A stretch of 14,272 nucleotides of DNA from JAWXBM01 sp964602895 (GCA_964602895.1 CAZRTG010000083.1:1-14272), one strand, 5' to 3'; counted from the stretch's first letter, positions 6,816-13,615 are shown. Notes: generated from the sequence alone by a model not told the origin. A program made the numbers and translations.

Positions 6816-7211
6816 ATGAGCATGAATGATCCCATAGCGGACATGCTGACCCGGATTCGCAATGCCCAATCCGTGCAGAAAAAAACAGTGGTAATGCCGG
6901 CGTCGAAGACCAAAACCGGCATTGCGCAAGTACTGAAAGATGAAGGATATATCGCGGATTTTCGTACTGTGGAAGTCGAAGGCAAGCCTGGATTGGAAGT
7001 CACTCTTAAGTATTTTCAGGGCAAGGGTGTAATTACTTCAATTCAGCGGGTCAGCAGGCCTGGACTCAGGACCTACCGTGGTAAAGAAAAATTGCCCAGG
7101 ATCCTGAATGGTTTGGGTATCGCCATCGTCAGTACTTCCCGTGGAATCATGACGGATGCTTCTGCTCGTGCCGAAGGGCAGGGTGGCGAAGTGCTGTGCG
7201 TCATCACCTAA
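6816..7211 (+). CDS. rpsH: 30S ribosomal protein S8
   Basis: The product is 131 residues (E. coli 130). It starts MSMNDPIADMLTRIRNAQ and has TLKYFQGKGVITSIQRVSRPGLRTYRGKEKLPRILNGLGIAIVSTSRGIMTD and GGEVLCVIT. The STSRG-type loop in the C-terminal half is the main contact to helix 21 of 16S rRNA. S8 is a primary assembly protein and in E. coli represses the spc operon by binding a mimic of that helix at the rplX-rplE junction. AGAGGAAA at 6803-6810 directly follows the rpsN stop, giving good spacing to 6816. An in-frame ATG at 6822 is a less likely alternative start, because E. coli also begins MSM. Confidence 0.97.
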   Translation: MSMNDPIADMLTRIRNAQSVQKKTVVMPASKTKTGIAQVLKDEGYIADFRTVEVEGKPGLEVTLKYFQGKGVITSIQRVSRPGLRTYRGKEKLPRILNGLGIAIVSTSRGIMTDASARAEGQGGEVLCVIT

Positions 7212-7221
7212 GGAGACAGGC

Positions 7222-7749
7222 ATGTCACGCGTTGCAAATACTCCCATCGAAATTCCATCAGGTGTGGAAGTGAAAATTGTTGACGGTAATGTCAGCGTTA
7301 AGGGTCCCAAAGGGACGCTTGGTTTGCAGTTACACCCGTCTGTGGTCCTGGAGCAAGAGGACAAAATCATTATGGTTAAATCCGTAAATGATTCAAAACA
7401 GGCTATGGCTGGCACTTTTCGTGCCTTGGTCAACAACCTGGTGACCGGCGTGTCATCGGGTTTTGAAAAGAAACTGACACTGGTTGGCGTTGGCTACAGA
7501 GCGCAAGTGCAGGGAAATACCCTGTCTCTGGCTCTGGGCTTCTCGCACCCGGTTGAGTATGTAGCTCCCGAAGGGATCACCATTGAAGCGCCGAGTCAAT
7601 CCGAAGTTCTGGTTAAAGGTTGTGATAAACAACAGGTAGGTCAGGTTGCTGCAGAGATTCGTGCCTATCGTCCACCCGAGCCATACAAAGGCAAGGGCGT
7701 GCGTTATTCGGATGAGAATGTGATTCGCAAGGAAGCCAAGAAGGCTTAA
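7222..7749 (+). CDS. rplF: 50S ribosomal protein L6
   Basis: The product is 175 residues from 7222 (E. coli 177). It has two repeated L6 domains: the first from MSRVANTPIEIPSGVEVKI to about residue 80, the second about 83-175 with LTLVGVGYRAQVQGNTLSLALGFSHPVEY and the signature EIRAYRPPEPYKGKGVRYSDE. L6 lies near the factor-binding stalk base and the sarcin-ricin loop. AAGGAG at 7210-7215 overlaps the rpsH stop and sets the start. The frame is open 22 codons further up, into rpsH, without family similarity. A 97-base spacer with dyad symmetry follows. Confidence 0.97.
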   Translation: MSRVANTPIEIPSGVEVKIVDGNVSVKGPKGTLGLQLHPSVVLEQEDKIIMVKSVNDSKQAMAGTFRALVNNLVTGVSSGFEKKLTLVGVGYRAQVQGNTLSLALGFSHPVEYVAPEGITIEAPSQSEVLVKGCDKQQVGQVAAEIRAYRPPEPYKGKGVRYSDENVIRKEAKKA

Positions 7750-7846
7750 GCCCGGCACCAGATTGACTGGTCCGCTTGCAGACAAGAGATTAGGACAGTG
7801 ATTTCCGGCTGACTTTGGTTAACCGGGCAGATCAAGAGGAACAATG

Positions 7847-8203
7847 ATGAATACGAAAAAGTCAGCACGTTTGCGTAGGGCACGTAAGTCCCGCGCACAC
7901 ATCCGCAGACTGGGAGTAGCCAGGCTGACAGTACACCGCAGTGGCAGGCATATTTATGCGCAAGTCATCAGTGCGGATGGTGGTCGGGTGCTTGCTGCAG
8001 CGTCTACTTTGCAAACCGATGTGCGTGAAGGTCTCAAAGGCACCCATAACAAGGGAGCTGCAGAGGCGGTTGGCAAAACCGTTGCGGAAAGAGCAGTGGC
8101 AGCCGGTGTAACCGACGTTGCATTCGATCGTTCCGGATTCCGTTACCACGGCCGCGTCAAGGCCCTGGCGGATGCCGCGCGCGAAAGCGGTTTGAAATTC
8201 TGA
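7847..8203 (+). CDS. rplR: 50S ribosomal protein L18
   Basis: The product is 118 residues from 7847 (E. coli 117). It has a basic N-terminal tail (MNTKKSARLRRARKSRAHIRRLG), then RLTVHRSGRHIYAQVIS, and the ending VTDVAFDRSGFRYHGRVKALADAARESGLKF. L18 binds 5S rRNA and helps join it to the 50S subunit with L5. Two adjacent ATGs occur at 7844 and 7847. GAGG at 7836-7839 is 7 bases from the second and only 4 from the first, so I take the second; the difference is one methionine. The 5' spacer is unusually long for this cluster. Confidence 0.95.
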   Translation: MNTKKSARLRRARKSRAHIRRLGVARLTVHRSGRHIYAQVISADGGRVLAAASTLQTDVREGLKGTHNKGAAEAVGKTVAERAVAAGVTDVAFDRSGFRYHGRVKALADAARESGLKF

Positions 8204-8242
8204 TTGCGGCCGCTTTAAGGCCAGGCGAAACAGGTAAAGAGT

Positions 8243-8755
8243 ATGTCTAACATGGAAAGAGATAGCGGCGACGGCTTGGTGGAAAAGCTGGTTGCAGTCA
8301 ATCGTGTAGCCAAAGTGGTCAAAGGTGGCCGCATTTTCGGTTTCACCGCTTTGAGTGTGGTGGGTGACGGAAATGGCAAGGTTGGCTTTGGATATGGCAA
8401 AGCCCGTGAGGTCCCCGTGGCAATTCAAAAGTCCATGGAGAAAGCCAGGCGCAATATGATCAGTGTTGATCTGCGCGAGGGTACTTTGTGGCACGCCATC
8501 AAGGCACGCCATTCCGGATCACGTGTATATATGCAGCCGGCATCGGACGGTACGGGTGTTATTGCCGGTGGCGCCATGCGAGCTGTGTTGGAAACCGTAG
8601 GTGTACATAACGTACTGGCCAAGAGTATCGGTTCCAATAATCCGATCAACCTGGTGCGGGCGACCATCAAAGGCTTGCAGTCCATGCAGAGCCCTGAGTC
8701 AATTGCTGCCAAGCGTGGCAAATCGGTTGAAGACATTCTGGCCAAGGTGGGCTGA
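8243..8755 (+). CDS. rpsE: 30S ribosomal protein S5
   Basis: The product is 170 residues (E. coli 167). The N-terminal double-stranded-RNA-binding-like S5 domain spans about residues 13-78 (LVEKLVAVNRVAKVVKGGRIFGFTALSVVGDGNGKVGFGYGKAREVP). The C-terminal domain follows with GSRVYMQPASDGTGVIAGGAMRAVLE and GVHNVLAKSIGSNNPINLVRAT. S5 lies with S3 and S4 at the mRNA entry site and interfaces with S4, where ram accuracy mutations arise in E. coli. An in-frame ATG at 8252 would trim three residues; I keep 8243 for length. The stop overlaps an ATG at 8755. Confidence 0.97.
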   Translation: MSNMERDSGDGLVEKLVAVNRVAKVVKGGRIFGFTALSVVGDGNGKVGFGYGKAREVPVAIQKSMEKARRNMISVDLREGTLWHAIKARHSGSRVYMQPASDGTGVIAGGAMRAVLETVGVHNVLAKSIGSNNPINLVRATIKGLQSMQSPESIAAKRGKSVEDILAKVG

Positions 8756-8760
8756 TGATC

Positions 8761-8955
8761 ATGGCTGGAAAAAAGAACAGGCAGATAGCAGTTACGCTGA
8801 TACGTTCATATCACGACAAGTTGCCCAATCATCGTGAATGCATACGTGGGCTGGGACTGAAAAAAATGAACCAGACGGTTGTACTCGAAGATACGCCTTC
8901 GGTGCGCGGTATGGTGAACAAGGTCGAATACCTGGTACGAGTGGAAGAAGTTTGA
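8761..8955 (+). CDS. rpmD: 50S ribosomal protein L30
   Basis: The product is 64 residues from 8761 (E. coli 59): MAGKKNRQIAVTLIRSYHDK, then IRGLGLKKMNQTVVLEDTPSVRGMVNKVEYLVRVEEV, which covers the full family pattern. The ATG at 8755 overlaps the rpsE stop (TGATG) and would add Met-Ile. AAGGTGG at 8744-8750 is 4 bases from that one and 10 from 8761, so the choice is open. The MAxK-type N-terminus favours 8761. L30 is a small, often dispensable protein of the 50S subunit. The stop codon lies inside a perfect 10-bp inverted repeat (8951-8974). Confidence 0.93.
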   Translation: MAGKKNRQIAVTLIRSYHDKLPNHRECIRGLGLKKMNQTVVLEDTPSVRGMVNKVEYLVRVEEV

Positions 8956-8974
8956 TATCTGTTGAGATATCAAA
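8951..8974 (+). repeat. Perfect 10-bp inverted repeat over the rpmD stop
   Basis: TTTGATATCT at 8951-8960 and AGATATCAAA at 8965-8974 are exact reverse complements with a GTTG loop. The rpmD stop codon (8953-8955) lies in the 5' arm. There is no T-run after it, so it is not a standard terminator; an RNA stability or processing hairpin is possible. Confidence 0.6.
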
Positions 8975-9011
8975 ATTGCTTCTGCGAACCCGATAAAAGG
9001 AAAGTGCTCAA

Positions 9012-9443
9012 ATGAAACTCAATACATTAAGTCCGGCACCGGGCGCAAAAAAGACACGTAAACGCGTCGGGCGCGGAATAGGCTCCGGTTTTGGCAAGAC
9101 TGCCGGACGCGGCCATAAGGGCCAGACTTCCCGTTCCGGCGGTTTCCATAAAGTGGGTTTTGAAGGCGGACAGATGCCTTTGCAGCGCCGTTTGCCCAAG
9201 CGTGGATTTGCATCACGTACAGCTCGTTATAACGCCGAGATTCGTCTGTACCAGATACAGGTCATGCAGGCTGATGTTATTGACCTGGAAGCGTTGAAGA
9301 ACGAAGGCGTTGTAGGGCATGCCATTCGCACTGTAAAAATCATAAATACTGGCGAACTTGAACGCGCTGTCACCGTCGCTGGCCTCAAGGTCTCTGCAGG
9401 TGCCAGGGCAGCCATTGAAGCCGCCGGTGGCAAGGTAGAATAA
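9012..9443 (+). CDS. rplO: 50S ribosomal protein L15
   Basis: The product is 143 residues (E. coli 144). The Gly- and Arg-rich N-terminal extension (MKLNTLSPAPGAKKTRKRVGRGIGSGFGKTAGRGHKGQTSRSGG) threads into 23S rRNA and the C-terminal globular domain ends VSAGARAAIEAAGGKVE. L15 is a late-assembly protein. AAAGGAAAG at about 8997-9005 supplies the ribosome binding site. Its TAA stop shares one base with the secY ATG (TAATG), a coupling retained in many bacteria that links translocon synthesis to ribosome synthesis. Confidence 0.98.
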   Translation: MKLNTLSPAPGAKKTRKRVGRGIGSGFGKTAGRGHKGQTSRSGGFHKVGFEGGQMPLQRRLPKRGFASRTARYNAEIRLYQIQVMQADVIDLEALKNEGVVGHAIRTVKIINTGELERAVTVAGLKVSAGARAAIEAAGGKVE

Positions 9444-10786
9444 TGTCACGCAGTCCTTCACAGATGGCGGAATCATTGGGTGGATTGGGTCGACTGACCG
9501 AATTACGGCAAAGGCTGTTGTTTGTTCTGTTTGCTCTGACCATCTATCGTATCGGGACGTTTATTCCCGTACCTGGTGTGAATCCACAAGCATTGTTGCA
9601 GTTCATGAACTCGCAGCAAGGTACCATCGTTGATGTGTTTAATCTCTTCACCGGTGGGGCGTTGGAACGTTTTTCACTGTTTGCGCTGGGTGTGATGCCC
9701 TATATTTCTGCGGCAATCATCATGCAGTTAATGACCAGTGCAATACCGCAACTGCAACAGCTGAAGAAAGAAGGTTCGGCCGGCCGCGATAAAATTACCC
9801 AGTACACACGTAATTTTACGGTCATTCTTGCGGCAGTTCAGGCCGGTGGCGTGGCATTTGCCCTGCAAGGGCAAACTGCGGTTGTTTTGAACCCCGGTGT
9901 GGGGTTCCTGTTTACCGCCTTGATTTCCCTGACCGCAGGAACCATTTTCCTGATGTGGCTGGGTGAGCAGATTACAGAACGGGGAGTGGGTAACGGTATT
10001 TCTTTGATCATTTTTGCAGGGATCGTGGCAGGTTTGCCGCGAGCTGTTGCAGGAACTTTGGAGTTGGTTAATACCGGACAGTTAAGCATACCGGCAACAT
10101 TGATCATTTTGGCGGTGGTCTTGGGTGTGACCTATTTCGTGGTAGGGGTAGAGCGTGGACAGCGTCGAATTACGGTAAATTACGCGCAGCGGCAGGGACG
10201 GGTGGCGTATCAGAATCAATCCACGCATCTGCCACTGAAAGTGAATATGTCCGGTGTGATTCCGGCTATTTTCGCTTCCAGCCTGGTGATCTTTCCATCC
10301 ACATTGGCCACCTGGTTCAGTGGATCCAGTAGCGTGAATTGGTTGACCGACGTCTCTGCAGCGTTGACTCCAGGGAACCTTGCATACACGATCCTGTATT
10401 CGTCTTTGCTGATATTCTTTTGCTTTTTCTACACCGCTATGGTGTTCAACTCAAAAGAAACTGCTGACAATCTGAAAAAATCCGGCGCATTCATTCCGGG
10501 AATCAGGCCGGGTCGACAGACTGCCGACTATATTGATTTTGTGTTGACTCGTTTGACCATGGTGGGTGCGGTATACCTGGTGGCAGTTTGTTTGCTACCG
10601 GACATTTTAAGGGTAGTGTGGGCAGTACCATTCTACTTTGGCGGTACTTCTGTATTGATCGTTGTTGTAGTGATCATGGATTTTATCGCCCAGGTTCAGG
10701 CGCACCTGATATCGCACCAATACGATAGCCTGATGAAAAAGGCCAATCTGAAATCTTATGGCCGATCCGGCGTGGTTCGGCGCTAA
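9443..10786 (+). CDS. secY: Protein translocase channel subunit SecY
   Basis: The product is 447 residues (E. coli 443), an inner-membrane protein with ten predicted helices at about 24-44, 74-97, 121-140, 151-172, 183-204, 215-235, 270-292, 312-338, 370-391 and 395-417. Helix 2 with the plug region contains ALGVMPYISAAIIMQLM, and the following cytoplasmic loop has KKEGSAGRDKITQYTR. The cytoplasmic C5 loop has SGAFIPGIRPGRQTADYI, including the arginine equivalent to E. coli Arg357, needed for SecA-driven export. With SecE and SecG, encoded elsewhere, it forms the Sec channel. The ATG overlaps rplO by one base. Confidence 0.98.
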   Translation: MSRSPSQMAESLGGLGRLTELRQRLLFVLFALTIYRIGTFIPVPGVNPQALLQFMNSQQGTIVDVFNLFTGGALERFSLFALGVMPYISAAIIMQLMTSAIPQLQQLKKEGSAGRDKITQYTRNFTVILAAVQAGGVAFALQGQTAVVLNPGVGFLFTALISLTAGTIFLMWLGEQITERGVGNGISLIIFAGIVAGLPRAVAGTLELVNTGQLSIPATLIILAVVLGVTYFVVGVERGQRRITVNYAQRQGRVAYQNQSTHLPLKVNMSGVIPAIFASSLVIFPSTLATWFSGSSSVNWLTDVSAALTPGNLAYTILYSSLLIFFCFFYTAMVFNSKETADNLKKSGAFIPGIRPGRQTADYIDFVLTRLTMVGAVYLVAVCLLPDILRVVWAVPFYFGGTSVLIVVVVIMDFIAQVQAHLISHQYDSLMKKANLKSYGRSGVVRR

Positions 10787-10862
10787 ACAAAGCAACAACC
10801 GCGTAAGCGGGTTCGTGCCGGAATGTTTGTTATGACCGGCCTGGACGTTTGGGAGAAAAGAA

Positions 10863-10976
10863 ATGAAAGTGCAGGCATCAGTGAAGAAAATTTGCCGGAA
10901 CTGCAAGATCGTAAGGCGCAAGCGGGTTCTTTTTGTCATTTGTACCGACAAAAAGCACAAGCAACGTCAGGGTTGA
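10863..10976 (+). CDS. rpmJ: 50S ribosomal protein L36 (zinc-binding form)
   Basis: This 37-codon gene is easy to miss. It reads MKVQASVKKICRNCKIVRRK, then RVLFVICTDKKHKQRQG, matching E. coli L36 (38 residues) along its whole length with one residue deleted near position 29. The four zinc ligands are present: Cys11, Cys14, Cys27 and His32, so it is the C-plus zinc-ribbon type. GGGAG at 10851-10855 lies 7 bases upstream. Its place between secY and rpsM is the standard end of the spc operon. A longer frame (10823-11056) overlaps it in another phase and is not real. Confidence 0.97.
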   Translation: MKVQASVKKICRNCKIVRRKRVLFVICTDKKHKQRQG

Positions 10977-10995
10977 GCGGAATTCAGAGTAATAA

Positions 10996-11009
10996 CAGGC
11001 TTTTGCCTG
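10996..11009 (+). repeat. Short inverted repeat before the alpha promoter
   Basis: CAGGC at 10996-11000 and GCCTG at 11005-11009 form a perfect 5-bp stem with a TTTT loop just after rpmJ. The bases that follow (CTCATTTGATT) are only loosely T-rich. It could be a weak attenuator or processing site, but is too short to call a terminator. It overlaps the likely -35 region. Confidence 0.35.
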
Positions 11010-11036
11010 CTCATTTGATTCGATATAATGCGCCGT
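11003..11036 (+). promoter_or_regulatory. Probable alpha-operon promoter with consensus -10
   Basis: A perfect TATAAT lies at 11024-11029 in the rpmJ-rpsM spacer, the same junction as the E. coli alpha promoter. The best -35 is TTGCCT at 11003-11008 (4 of 6 matches) with a short 15-base spacer. A 17-base spacing would give TTTTGC, a poorer match. The -10 is followed by GCGCCG, a GC-rich discriminator of the kind linked to stringent (ppGpp/DksA) control of ribosomal promoters. The expected transcript start near 11036 would leave a leader of about 38 bases before rpsM. Confidence 0.65.
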
Positions 11037-11074
11037 TTACTCGCGCGGCGCGCTAAGGAAAGGAGTTTGAAAAC

Positions 11075-11431
11075 ATGGCTCGAATTGCAGGAGTCAACTT
11101 GCCGGTTCAGAAGCACATTTGGGTGGGCTTGACCTCGGTATATGGAATTGGGAAAACCCGTTCCCTGAAGATTTGTGCCGCCGCTGGTGTGAAGCCTGAA
11201 ACCAAGATCCGCGATCTCACGGAAGCCGAGGTAGAGGGCATTCGTGCTGAAGTGGCCAAAGTTCCGGTTGAAGGTGATTTGCGTCGCGAAGTGGCTATGA
11301 ACATCAAGCGGCTGATGGACCTTGGCTGTTACCGCGGATTACGGCATCGCCGTGGCTTGCCGGTACGTGGTCAGCAAACCAAAACCAATGCGCGGACCCG
11401 TAAGGGCCCTCGTCGACCCATTAAACGGTAA
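11075..11431 (+). CDS. rpsM: 30S ribosomal protein S13
   Basis: The product is 118 residues, the E. coli length. It starts MARIAGVNLPVQKHIWVGLTSVYGIGKTRS, has a helix-turn-helix-like N-terminal body, then MNIKRLMDLGCYRGLRHRRGLPVRGQQTKTNARTRKGPRR and a basic tail that approaches the P-site tRNA. S13 pairs with S19 in the 30S head and makes bridges B1a and B1b. AAAGGAG at 11059-11065 is 9 bases upstream of the ATG. It is the first gene of the alpha block. In E. coli its ribosome binding site is the target of S4 repression. Confidence 0.98.
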   Translation: MARIAGVNLPVQKHIWVGLTSVYGIGKTRSLKICAAAGVKPETKIRDLTEAEVEGIRAEVAKVPVEGDLRREVAMNIKRLMDLGCYRGLRHRRGLPVRGQQTKTNARTRKGPRRPIKR

Positions 11432-11451
11432 GACTTCAGGTTGCCAATGGG

Positions 11452-11466
11452 CGCTGCTTTGCAGCG
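11452..11466 (+). repeat. Perfect 6-bp hairpin in the rpsM-rpsK spacer
   Basis: CGCTGC at 11452-11457 and GCAGCG at 11461-11466 are exact inverted repeats around a TTT loop. There is no T-run afterwards, so it is not an intrinsic terminator. A second possible stem (TCCGG at 11479-11483 with CCGGA at 11503-11507) follows in the same 102-base spacer. Confidence 0.5.
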
Positions 11467-11533
11467 ACAACATATTTGTCCGGTATGCAGTCAGGTGGCT
11501 GGCCGGAAAACAGTAGATAAGGCGAATAGATAA

Positions 11534-11917
11534 ATGGCTAAAACGATCAAACGAAAGAAGGTCAAAAAGACAGTGGTCGATGGTATCGCCCATGTCCATG
11601 CCTCTTTCAATAACACGATCATCACCATCACCGACCGACAGGGTAATGCCCTGTCATGGGCAACTTCAGGTGGAGCCGGGTTTCGCGGTTCGCGAAAAAG
11701 CACACCCTTTGCAGCCCAGGTTGCTGCTGAAGCTGCTGGCCGGGCAGCATTGGATTATGGTTTGAAGAATCTGGAAGTTCGCGTCAAGGGCCCAGGCCCG
11801 GGTCGTGAGTCTTCCGTTCGTGCACTTAACGCGGTGGGTTACAAAATTACCAACATCACAGACGTGACGCCGATTCCTCATAACGGGTGCCGGCCACCCA
11901 AAAAACGTCGCGTTTGA
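11534..11917 (+). CDS. rpsK: 30S ribosomal protein S11
   Basis: The product is 127 residues (E. coli 129). It has GIAHVHASFNNTIITITDRQGNALSWAT, SAGFRGS-like GGAGFRGSRKSTPFAAQVAAE, VKGPGPGRESSVRAL and the C-terminal IPHNGCRPPKKRRV. S11 is on the 30S platform near the E site and the anti-Shine-Dalgarno helix. Asn117-Gly118 in the tail corresponds to E. coli Asn119, where an isoaspartate forms in the mature protein; formation here is an inference. The ribosome binding site is modest (AAGGCGA at about 11519-11525). The 102-base spacer from rpsM is long for this cluster. Confidence 0.98.
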   Translation: MAKTIKRKKVKKTVVDGIAHVHASFNNTIITITDRQGNALSWATSGGAGFRGSRKSTPFAAQVAAEAAGRAALDYGLKNLEVRVKGPGPGRESSVRALNAVGYKITNITDVTPIPHNGCRPPKKRRV

Positions 11918-11929
11918 CGGAGCAGTAAT

Positions 11930-12556
11930 ATGGCAAGATATATTGGACCAACCTGTAAACTGGCACGACGTGAAGGCGTCGATCTGGAGCTGAAAAGCCC
12001 GGCTCGTGGCCTGGAATCGAAATGCAAACTGAGCCAGCCTCCTGGTCAACATGGTTCATCCAGACGCGCACGGCTGTCTGAGTATGCACTTCAGTTGCGT
12101 GAAAAGCAGAAAGTTCGTCGTATTTACGGTGTTCTGGAACGCCAGTTTCATAATTATTACAAGAAAGCGGCACAGCAGAAAGGCGCCACTGGCGAGAACC
12201 TGCTGCTTTTGCTGGAATCCCGACTGGATAATATTGTTTATCGACTCGGCTTCGCGGTAACTCGCGCCCAAGCCCGTCAATTGGTTTCCCACAAAGGTGT
12301 TCTGGTAAACGGAAAACCGGTCAATATTCCATCTTTCACAGTTCAACCCGGTGACACCGTTACCATACGTGAAAAAGCAAAAAATCAGTTGCGTATCAAA
12401 GAAGCCATGACCTTGTATCAGGAAATGGACCTTGTACCAGGCTGGCTGGAAATTGATACGCAAAACATGGCTGGTGTCGTAAAGGCTTACCCGGACCGTG
12501 CTGATTTGTCGGCAGATATCAATGAGAGCCTTATCGTGGAGCTGTACTCCAAATAA
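11930..12556 (+). CDS. rpsD: 30S ribosomal protein S4
   Basis: The product is 208 residues (E. coli 206). It starts MARYIGPTCKLARREGVDLELKSP and has the S4 RNA-binding domain at about residues 95-145 (ESRLDNIVYRLGFAVTRAQARQLVSHKGVLVNGKPVNIPSF). No zinc-ribbon cysteine set is seen at the N-terminus. S4 is a primary binder of the 16S 5' domain, contributes to the mRNA entry helicase and forms the accuracy interface with S5. In E. coli it represses the alpha operon by binding a pseudoknot at the rpsM start. The gap from rpsK is 12 bases, with ACGGAG as ribosome binding site. Confidence 0.98.
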   Translation: MARYIGPTCKLARREGVDLELKSPARGLESKCKLSQPPGQHGSSRRARLSEYALQLREKQKVRRIYGVLERQFHNYYKKAAQQKGATGENLLLLLESRLDNIVYRLGFAVTRAQARQLVSHKGVLVNGKPVNIPSFTVQPGDTVTIREKAKNQLRIKEAMTLYQEMDLVPGWLEIDTQNMAGVVKAYPDRADLSADINESLIVELYSK

Positions 12557-12628
12557 GTGAAGTTCTACAGGCCAGTCAGTTCTGGTTCCGGATTTCACAT
12601 AATGATGATCGATTAGAGGACCATCCAT

Positions 12629-13615
12629 ATGTTGGGTGTTATTGAAAACATGTTAAAACCTAGCGCCGTTGGTGTTGACGCCGTCAACCCGAATCGCGCA
12701 CGTATCATCCTGGAACCTTTGGAAAGAGGATTCGGACATACATTGGGTAACGCGCTGCGTCGCGTGTTGTTGTCATCTATTCCAGGTTGCGCCATTGTCG
12801 AAGTTGAGATGGATGGTGTGCTGCATGAATATACTGCGGTAGAAGGCTTGCAGGAAGACATCATCGAAGTACTGCTCAACCTCAAGGGTGTTGCCTTGCG
12901 CATGCACGATAAGGAAGAAGCCGTATTGACCTTGAGTAAGTCCGGTGCTGGCGCTGTTACTGCCGGTGATATCCAGGTTGACCATTCGGTTGAAGTGGTT
13001 AACCCCGATCATTTGATCTGCCACCTGACCAAGAACGGCAGCATCAACATGCGTTTGAAGATTGCCCGCGGTGTGGGTTACCAACCTGCTTCACTGAGCA
13101 AGATTGGAGAACAGGAGAGTCGTCCAATCGGCAGGCTGCAACTGGATGCTTCTTTCTGCCCGGTTCGCAAGGTGGCGTACAGTGTTGACGCGGCTCGTGT
13201 CGAGCAGCGCACCAACCTGGACAAGCTGGTTTTGGATATCGAAACCAATGCCACCATTGATTGCGAACAGGCAGTCAAGCTAGCCGCCAATATTCTGGCA
13301 GACCAGCTTTCGGTGTTTATCGACTTCAAGGCCAGGCAGGAAGTGGAAGTGGAGCAGAAATCACAGGAAATTGATCCTGTGCTGTTGCGTCCCATTGACG
13401 ATCTGGAATTGACCGTGCGTTCAGCCAATTGCCTGAAAGCAGAAAGCATTCTTTATATTGGTGACCTGGTCCAGCGCACCGAAGTGGAATTGTTGAAGAC
13501 TCCCAACCTGGGCAAAAAATCACTCACCGAGATCAAGGATGTACTGGCATCCCATGAGTTGTCGCTGGGTATGAAATTGGAAAATTGGCCGCCTGCCAGC
13601 CTGGTTAAAGCCTGA
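12629..13615 (+). CDS. rpoA: RNA polymerase alpha subunit
   Basis: The product is 328 residues (E. coli 329). The N-terminal dimerisation and assembly domain (about 1-235) contains LEPLERGFGHTLGNALRRVLLSSIPG with Arg44 and Arg45, the surface for beta assembly, and VEQRTNLDKLVLDIETNATID. A linker rich in Glu and Gln (about 236-247) leads to the C-terminal domain with LELTVRSANCLKAE, where Arg264 equals E. coli Arg265, the key residue for UP-element DNA and activator contacts. It ends LENWPPASLVKA. AGAGGA at 12615-12620 precedes the ATG with 8-base spacing. Confidence 0.98.
   Translation: MLGVIENMLKPSAVGVDAVNPNRARIILEPLERGFGHTLGNALRRVLLSSIPGCAIVEVEMDGVLHEYTAVEGLQEDIIEVLLNLKGVALRMHDKEEAVLTLSKSGAGAVTAGDIQVDHSVEVVNPDHLICHLTKNGSINMRLKIARGVGYQPASLSKIGEQESRPIGRLQLDASFCPVRKVAYSVDAARVEQRTNLDKLVLDIETNATIDCEQAVKLAANILADQLSVFIDFKARQEVEVEQKSQEIDPVLLRPIDDLELTVRSANCLKAESILYIGDLVQRTEVELLKTPNLGKKSLTEIKDVLASHELSLGMKLENWPPASLVKA

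Noticed and set aside
7862..8512. Antisense open frame of 216 codons across rplR and rpsE
   Set aside because: Both + strand genes are unmistakable; the - frame shows no family motif and is rich in His and Cys as expected for the complement of conserved basic genes.
11015..11029. TTGATT as the -35 of the alpha promoter
   Set aside because: Only 3 bases separate it from the TATAAT, so it cannot act as the -35 of that -10.
10823..11056. 77-codon + frame overlapping rpmJ
   Set aside because: It is out of phase with the clear L36 gene and runs through the alpha promoter; no family match or ribosome binding site.
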